Below, one piece after another: positions 59,345 to 64,000 of a stretch of DNA of 64,000 nt. The stretch is from assembly GCF_001522865.1 (NCBI RefSeq), contig NZ_LOWB01000109.1, positions 227,019-291,018 of the forward strand, read 5' to 3'. The position numbers and the translations under genes are program-made. A model generated the notes under the pieces. It saw only the letters and a program-made list of their open reading frames with translations, did not search any database and was not told the origin of the DNA. The number at the start of each line of letters is the position of its first letter. Within the stretch, counting starts at the first letter, position 1. Source of the DNA: Burkholderia sp. TSV86 (GTDB taxonomy: Bacteria > Pseudomonadota > Gammaproteobacteria > Burkholderiales > Burkholderiaceae).

Positions 59345-60220
59345 ATGTCTCTGCCGAATCTCGATATGGATGTGATGCGAACGCTGCTGGCCGCTCATCA
59401 ATTGGGCAGCCTGAACCGCGCGGCCGAGCGCGTCGGCCGGTCCCAATCAGCGATCAGCCAGCAAATCCGCAAGCTCGAGGAACAAGTCGGCTTGCCGCTG
59501 TTTCGCCGCCAAGGGCGCGGCCTCGTGCTGACCGATGCGGGCGACGTGATCCTCTCCTACGCCAAGCGCATTCTCGATCTCAATGACGAAGCAATACGCT
59601 CGGTGCGCGGCGCGGCGCTCGAAGGCAGCGTGCGTTTCGGCTTGCCCAGCGATTTCGCGGAAACCTGGTTGCCCGGCGTTCTCGGCACATTCAAAAAAAC
59701 CCATCCCGCGGTGCGCGTCGAAATCGCGGTCGAACCCAATCGCCTGCTGCTGGAGCGTCTCGACAAAGCGGAACTCGATCTAGTGCTGGCTCTCGGCCAG
59801 CAAGCGCGCCCCGATGCCGTGCATGTCTCGACGCTGCCGATGACGTGGATCGGCCCGCAAAACTTCACCCACCGCTCGAGCGCCGGCGCTCCACTGGATC
59901 TCGCGCTCTACAATCCGCCCTGCCTTTTTCGTCGCGCGGGCGTGCAGGCGCTCGACGACGCGAATATTTCATGGCGGCTCGCTTATACGACCGCGAGCCT
60001 TCAAAGCTTGTGGGCAGGCGTCGCCGCGGGCCTCGGCATCACGCTGCGCACGGCGGCCGGCATTCCGCCCACGCTTCGCCGGCTCGGCGTGCGCGACGGG
60101 CTGCCGGAGCTGCCCACGGTGGATTTGTGTCTGCATGGCGCGCACCGCAAACTGTCCCCCGCGCTCGAACAACTCAAGCAAGCCGTGCTGGAAAGCGCCG
60201 TCGAGCATCTTGCCGTTTGA
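59345..60220 (+). CDS. LysR-family transcriptional regulator
   Basis: This 291-residue LysR protein has the HTH at about 7-65 (LLAAHQLGSLNRAAERVGRSQSAISQQIRKLEEQVGLPLF) and the substrate-binding domain thereafter. Start ATG 59345 fits the family. It is divergent from the lipocalin-like gene with a 158-bp spacer, the classic position for control of that operon. It converges on the malic-enzyme gene downstream. Confidence 0.9.
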   Translation: MSLPNLDMDVMRTLLAAHQLGSLNRAAERVGRSQSAISQQIRKLEEQVGLPLFRRQGRGLVLTDAGDVILSYAKRILDLNDEAIRSVRGAALEGSVRFGLPSDFAETWLPGVLGTFKKTHPAVRVEIAVEPNRLLLERLDKAELDLVLALGQQARPDAVHVSTLPMTWIGPQNFTHRSSAGAPLDLALYNPPCLFRRAGVQALDDANISWRLAYTTASLQSLWAGVAAGLGITLRTAAGIPPTLRRLGVRDGLPELPTVDLCLHGAHRKLSPALEQLKQAVLESAVEHLAV

Positions 60221-60291
60221 CACGCCGCCGCACGGCATGGCCGCCATCGAACCGTTCATGCGAAGCTTGCCGGCTGCATTCGGCATGGCCG

Positions 60292-61440
60292 TCACGCCGC
60301 TTGCGCCACGGCCGCCGCGACGGCAGGCATCACACGCTCGTCGAAGATGTCTGGAATGATGCGGCCGGCATCGAGCTGATCCGCATCCACCAACCCCGCA
60401 ATCGCGTGCACGGCGGCCAGCTTCATCGCATCGGTAAACGCCGGTGCGTGGCTGTCCAGCACGCCGCGAAAGAGCCCTGGATACGCAAGGCCGCCGTCTA
60501 TCTGGTTCGGAAGATCGCTGCGGCCGGTCGCAACGATTGCCCGCGTCCCACGCAAGTCGGCCGGCAGAATTTCGGGTTCGGGATTCGCCAGCGCAAACAC
60601 GATCGGCTCGCGCGCCATCGATCCGATATCGTCGGCCTTCACCACGCCCGGGCCCGATACACCGAGAAACACGTCCGCGCCCGCGAGCAGGTCGCGCAGC
60701 GTGCCGGTCTCGCACGCGCCGTTCGTATGCTCGGCAAACCACGCTTTCGATGCATTGAGATCGGCACGGCCGCGATGAATCGCGCCGATCCGATCGCACG
60801 CGATCAGCCGCGTCACGCCGAGTTGCATGAACATCTTCGCGCAGCCGGTGCCGGCCGCGCCCGCTCCCACCATCACCACCTTGATCTCGCCGATGCGCTT
60901 GCCAACGCGCTCCAGCGCATTGAGCAGCGCGGCGCTCGCCGAAATCGCCGTCGCGTGCTGATCGTCGTGCAATACCGGAATGCCCAGCACCGATTCGAGC
61001 CGCGCCTCGATCTCGAAGCAGCGTGGCGCGGCAATATCCTCGAGCATCACCGCACCGAAAGCCGGGGCGATGCGCGCGACGGTATCGGCGATCTCCCCGC
61101 TGTCGCGCGTGTCGACACAGATCGGCACCGCATTGATGCCGGCGAAGCGCCGAAACACGAGTGACTTACCCTCCATCACGGGCAGCGCGGCATACGGGCC
61201 GACGTCGCCAATGCCGGATACGGCCGTGCCGTCCGTCACGATCGCAACTGTGTTCTGCCGGATCGTGTAGCGCCGAATCAACTCTGGATCGCGATGAATC
61301 GCGGCCGCGACGCGCGCGAACCCGGGCGTATAGACGCGAGCCAGATCTTCGCGGGTTTCGATGTTCACCCTGCCCGTCATCTGCAGCTTCCCGCCGAGAT
61401 GCGCCTGAAACGCCGGATGAGATAGATCGACCATGAGCAT
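60292..61440 (-). CDS. Malic-enzyme family oxidoreductase
   Basis: This 382-residue malic enzyme-type protein carries VTDGTAVSGIGDVGPYAALPVMEGK near 70-95, VFRRFAGINAVPICVDT, and the NAD-binding VVMVGAGAAGTGCAKMF. The metal-binding region is DDQHATAI, where typical malic enzymes have DDQHGTAI; the Gly to Ala change is conservative but unusual. The likely reaction is oxidative decarboxylation of malate to pyruvate, giving NAD(P)H, or a related 2-hydroxy acid. It is the last gene of a leftward set after the ATP-grasp gene (60-bp gap). Confidence 0.85.
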   Translation of the reverse strand: MLMVDLSHPAFQAHLGGKLQMTGRVNIETREDLARVYTPGFARVAAAIHRDPELIRRYTIRQNTVAIVTDGTAVSGIGDVGPYAALPVMEGKSLVFRRFAGINAVPICVDTRDSGEIADTVARIAPAFGAVMLEDIAAPRCFEIEARLESVLGIPVLHDDQHATAISASAALLNALERVGKRIGEIKVVMVGAGAAGTGCAKMFMQLGVTRLIACDRIGAIHRGRADLNASKAWFAEHTNGACETGTLRDLLAGADVFLGVSGPGVVKADDIGSMAREPIVFALANPEPEILPADLRGTRAIVATGRSDLPNQIDGGLAYPGLFRGVLDSHAPAFTDAMKLAAVHAIAGLVDADQLDAGRIIPDIFDERVMPAVAAAVAQAA

Positions 61441-61500
61441 GAGTTCCCGACTGAAATTGGACTGGATTGCAAAAACAACGCCTCCGCGCTGACGCGCCGG

Positions 61501-62820
61501 CTATTCGCAATAGCTGATTCGAAAATGCGCGTCCGATTCGTGCTCGAGCACGTCGATCGATTGCGCGAGCGCGTGTTTGTCGACCACCCAAAGCGCATCC
61601 ATTACACAAATCGCGCGGTCCGAATCTTCGAGCTTCAACCCTGGCTTTCCGTGCAGTTCGAGCAGATCGGGCGGCTGTCCGGCCGCCTCGTATTCGATCG
61701 TCTTGATCGTGCGGCCCTTTTCTCCGTACTTGCTGACGAACAGCGTGGCGCGCCGTTCGGCTGGATCGTCGAGGCCCGCAAGCTGCGACACGCGGTCGAT
61801 GAACGCATGAAACATCGCGCACTCGGCATCGTTCTTCAGCAACAGCGAGCGCAGCCACATGTCCAGCATCGACACGCCGGTTACGCGCTCGGTGCTGGCG
61901 TTGATCAGGCTGCCGCCCATGCGTGGATTGATCTCGATGATTTCCCAGCGCCGTTTCGCTTCCCAATACTTCATCTCGACGTGATACGCCCCTTGCGTCA
62001 AACTGATACGCGTGAGGCAATCGCAGACGAATCGCGCGCCGTCCAGCAAGATGTCGCGCGCTAGCGAAATGGGTGGAGAAATCGACATGCTTTCGAGCGT
62101 GGTGCGCTGCAAGCGCTCGACGCGCGCTTTTTCATGGATGCAAATGACGCGCGGGCGATCGGCCGCGACGATCTCGAAGCTGAATTCCGGCCCTTCGACA
62201 TACTCTTCGGCGAAAAACCCGTACTTGCCCATGAAGATGGCCGACAATTTCCGGTCGTCCAGCATTTGCGCCTGCATCCTCGGCAAATCGTCGAGATCAC
62301 GCACGCTCTCCAGAATGAAGCACCCGAACGATGCCGCGCCGCGCACCGGCTTGACGAACCAACGGCGCGACGGATCGAGGTCGAGCCGCGCCGGGTCCTC
62401 GCCCTCGTTGAGCCGCACGCTCGTCACCGCGCTGAGCCCGGCGCGACGGAGAAACTCGCGACAACGGAATTTGTCCAAACTCATCTCCAGCGCCTCGCGC
62501 GGTGCATCCCGTGAGCCGAGCGCACGGTTCAGATCGGCCATCAGCAGGCGATAGCCTTCGAAGGTCGCGATCGCTGCGAGCAGCCGGTAATGACGTTGCT
62601 CGAAGGTCCGAACCGCTTGCTCGACGTCTGCCTGCGTGAGTTCGGCGTGATCGGCGAGCACCCAGTCGTCGAGCAGTGCTTTGTTCCGCTCGAATACATC
62701 GGGATCGGACGGCAACGAACTGAGCGCAACGAGCGCGATATCACGTGTGGCGAGCAGCGTATTGAGTTCGCGTGTAAAAGAGTTGCCCTGATGCATCAGC
62801 AAGACGATGGCGTCTTTCAT
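61501..62820 (-). CDS. ATP-grasp ligase
   Basis: This 439-residue ATP-grasp protein has the nucleotide-binding KPVRGAASFGCF (about 157-168), EEYVEGPEFS (about 205-214) and the metal-binding E296-I-N298-P-R300-MGG. An N-terminal helical pre-grasp region precedes it. The closest general types are carboxylate-amine or amino-acid ligases that form acyl-phosphate intermediates. Its start overlaps the DUF1611 stop by 4 bp (ATGA), implying coupled expression. The substrate is unknown. Confidence 0.85.
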   Translation of the reverse strand: MKDAIVLLMHQGNSFTRELNTLLATRDIALVALSSLPSDPDVFERNKALLDDWVLADHAELTQADVEQAVRTFEQRHYRLLAAIATFEGYRLLMADLNRALGSRDAPREALEMSLDKFRCREFLRRAGLSAVTSVRLNEGEDPARLDLDPSRRWFVKPVRGAASFGCFILESVRDLDDLPRMQAQMLDDRKLSAIFMGKYGFFAEEYVEGPEFSFEIVAADRPRVICIHEKARVERLQRTTLESMSISPPISLARDILLDGARFVCDCLTRISLTQGAYHVEMKYWEAKRRWEIIEINPRMGGSLINASTERVTGVSMLDMWLRSLLLKNDAECAMFHAFIDRVSQLAGLDDPAERRATLFVSKYGEKGRTIKTIEYEAAGQPPDLLELHGKPGLKLEDSDRAICVMDALWVVDKHALAQSIDVLEHESDAHFRISYCE

Positions 62821-63872
62821 TGCATAGTCTCCCCGGCCGGCTGAAGCATCCCGAGCGTTTGTTGGTAGGCGAGCAGCGCATCCACCAGCAGACCGGCGCC
62901 GTCGCGGCAGGGATCGACCACCGGCAGGCCGGTTTGCTCCTGCAGCACCTGCACTTCGTGGCGGTATGCTTCGTCGCTCAAGCCCGCGCTGTTGACGCTG
63001 ATCGCCACCACTTTCGCCGGCCGCTCGAAGACGGTCAGCGCTTCGTTGAGCCCGATCAGCTCCGGAAGCGGCCGAATCTTTGTATTCCAGACCTTCGTGC
63101 GCTCGAGCCCGAGCCGATGGCAGAAAATCAGCGCATGCGGCAAACCGCCATGCAGCAGCGCCAACGCAATGCCGCTCGCGCCGATGTGATTGAGCGAACC
63201 CTGACCTTCAAGCACGACCCAGTCGTTTCCCACTGCCGCATCGAGCACCACCCTTTCCGCCGCGCCGGCGACAAAGTCGCTCGGAATGCAGTCGACGACG
63301 ATTCCGGTGCCGGAAATCAGCATGCCGGTTTGCCCCGTCGCCGCGAATCCGGTGCGGATGCCGCGCCGGTTGGCCTCGTGAGTGATTTCGAGCGCCGCTG
63401 TCTTTTTTCCGATATTCGAATCGCTGCCGCACGTATGCACGACGAAACAGTCCAACTCCAGCACGCGCGCCTTGTTGAGTTCGAGCGGCACCGGCTCTTT
63501 CGTCTCCCAGACAGTAATGCCGGCCTCGCTCGCTGCTTTCGCGAGATCCGGATCGGCATGCAATCTGAAATGGATGCTGTTGATCACATGCAAGCCGCGC
63601 TGCATCGCCGTGCGAATCGGCTCCTTCCATCCGGGCGGCAGCTGCGCGGAATGCAGCCCCTTGCCGATGAACAGCACCTCCGGGCCGAACGCCAGCGCTT
63701 GTTCGATATCCGCCACAACCGGGATGTCACCGCCATATCCGATCACGTCTTGCACGCGCTTGCCGGCCTGGGCGCTATCGATCACGGCGAGGCAGCGCTC
63801 GGGCCGGTAGCGCAGATAGGACGCCGCCACTTTGCTCGTGAATAGTCCAAAACAGCCTTCGGCGAAAACCAC
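62817..63872 (-). CDS. DUF1611 P-loop protein (DgcN-like)
   Basis: This 351-residue protein matches the DUF1611 family. It opens MVFAEGCFGLFTSKVAASYLRYRPERCLAVID (Rossmann-like). The C-terminal P-loop domain has GSDSNIGKKTAALE (about 149-162) and VVLEGQGSLNHIGASG (about 220-234). DgcN, a characterised relative, N-acetylates D-glutamate and works with an enolase-superfamily racemase (DgcA). A GTG at 63872 is the start I choose. It is first of a leftward DUF1611, ATP-grasp, malic-enzyme operon. Confidence 0.8.
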   Translation of the reverse strand: MVFAEGCFGLFTSKVAASYLRYRPERCLAVIDSAQAGKRVQDVIGYGGDIPVVADIEQALAFGPEVLFIGKGLHSAQLPPGWKEPIRTAMQRGLHVINSIHFRLHADPDLAKAASEAGITVWETKEPVPLELNKARVLELDCFVVHTCGSDSNIGKKTAALEITHEANRRGIRTGFAATGQTGMLISGTGIVVDCIPSDFVAGAAERVVLDAAVGNDWVVLEGQGSLNHIGASGIALALLHGGLPHALIFCHRLGLERTKVWNTKIRPLPELIGLNEALTVFERPAKVVAISVNSAGLSDEAYRHEVQVLQEQTGLPVVDPCRDGAGLLVDALLAYQQTLGMLQPAGETMQ

Positions 63873-64000
63873 GCATTTCTTTGCAAGTGCGGTGGACTAG
63901 ACTAAATCTGACAGTGGTTGGTTTTTCATGCTGGCGCGCATTGGCGCGAAGGGCGTAGCCCGTAGCGGCAATGCGCGCCGCGAACAGCAAGGAGTCCACC
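63873..64000. other. Upstream region of the DUF1611 operon
   Basis: No gene is visible in the last 128 bp. The AT-richer segment around 63890-63920 (including CTAGACTAAATCTGAC) is where the leftward promoter should lie. Confidence 0.35.

Overview
This 64 kb window is high-GC chromosomal DNA from a betaproteobacterium of the genus Burkholderia. It most resembles chromosome 1 of the B. pseudomallei/thailandensis group. The basis is gene order (mnmE-yidC-yidD-rnpA-rpmH-dnaA-dnaN-gyrB), very Burkholderia-like protein sequences, Ala/Pro-rich tails on envelope proteins, and an octanucleotide tandem repeat of the kind used as VNTR markers in that group. The rpmH/dnaA divergence places the window at or next to the replication origin.

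Layout: 1-8.7 kb carries gatC/gatA (the 3' end of gatA is off the window), divergent from the rod-shape operon mreB-mreC-mreD-mrdA(PBP2)-rodA. 8.9-11.3 kb has the queuosine precursor genes queC-queE-queD and tRNA-Phe. 11.3-20 kb is a long leftward block: def, fmt, a LysE-type exporter, htpX, rsmB, a DUF4390 protein and an NtrY/NtrX-like two-component pair. 20-25 kb has rightward dprA, a thioredoxin-like gene and topB. 25-29.5 kb holds a LysR regulator divergent from a 2-hydroxyacid dehydrogenase, the 8-bp VNTR, a patatin-like lipase, a thioesterase and tRNA-Lys(CUU).

29.5-31 kb is a scar of decayed, AT-rich DNA behind tRNA-Lys. It contains a broken P2-type phage portal gene and a frameshifted small secreted-protein gene. 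31-43 kb has gshA, alkA-ada (alkylation repair), a candidate small RNA with two anti-Shine-Dalgarno motifs, a VOC protein, yaeQ, speG, a 59-residue membrane protein, an orphan TpsB transporter, mnmE and an HTH regulator. 43.5-52.3 kb is the dnaA region.

52.3-64 kb is accessory. After a flavin reductase and an AT-rich gap come a heme-oxygenase-fold putative diiron oxygenase, a strongly diverged EPSP-synthase paralogue and a stand-alone LuxR-type HTH gene, all rightward. They are followed by a mandelate-racemase homologue, an EamA permease and a lipocalin-like exported protein under a divergent LysR gene, and then by a leftward DUF1611/ATP-grasp/malic-enzyme operon. This block looks like an undescribed small-molecule locus. 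Two of its enzymes have lost the residues their families use for catalysis (EPSPS D313/E341/K411; mandelate racemase E317). I regard it as the best candidate for a new system in the window. The product is not predictable from sequence alone.
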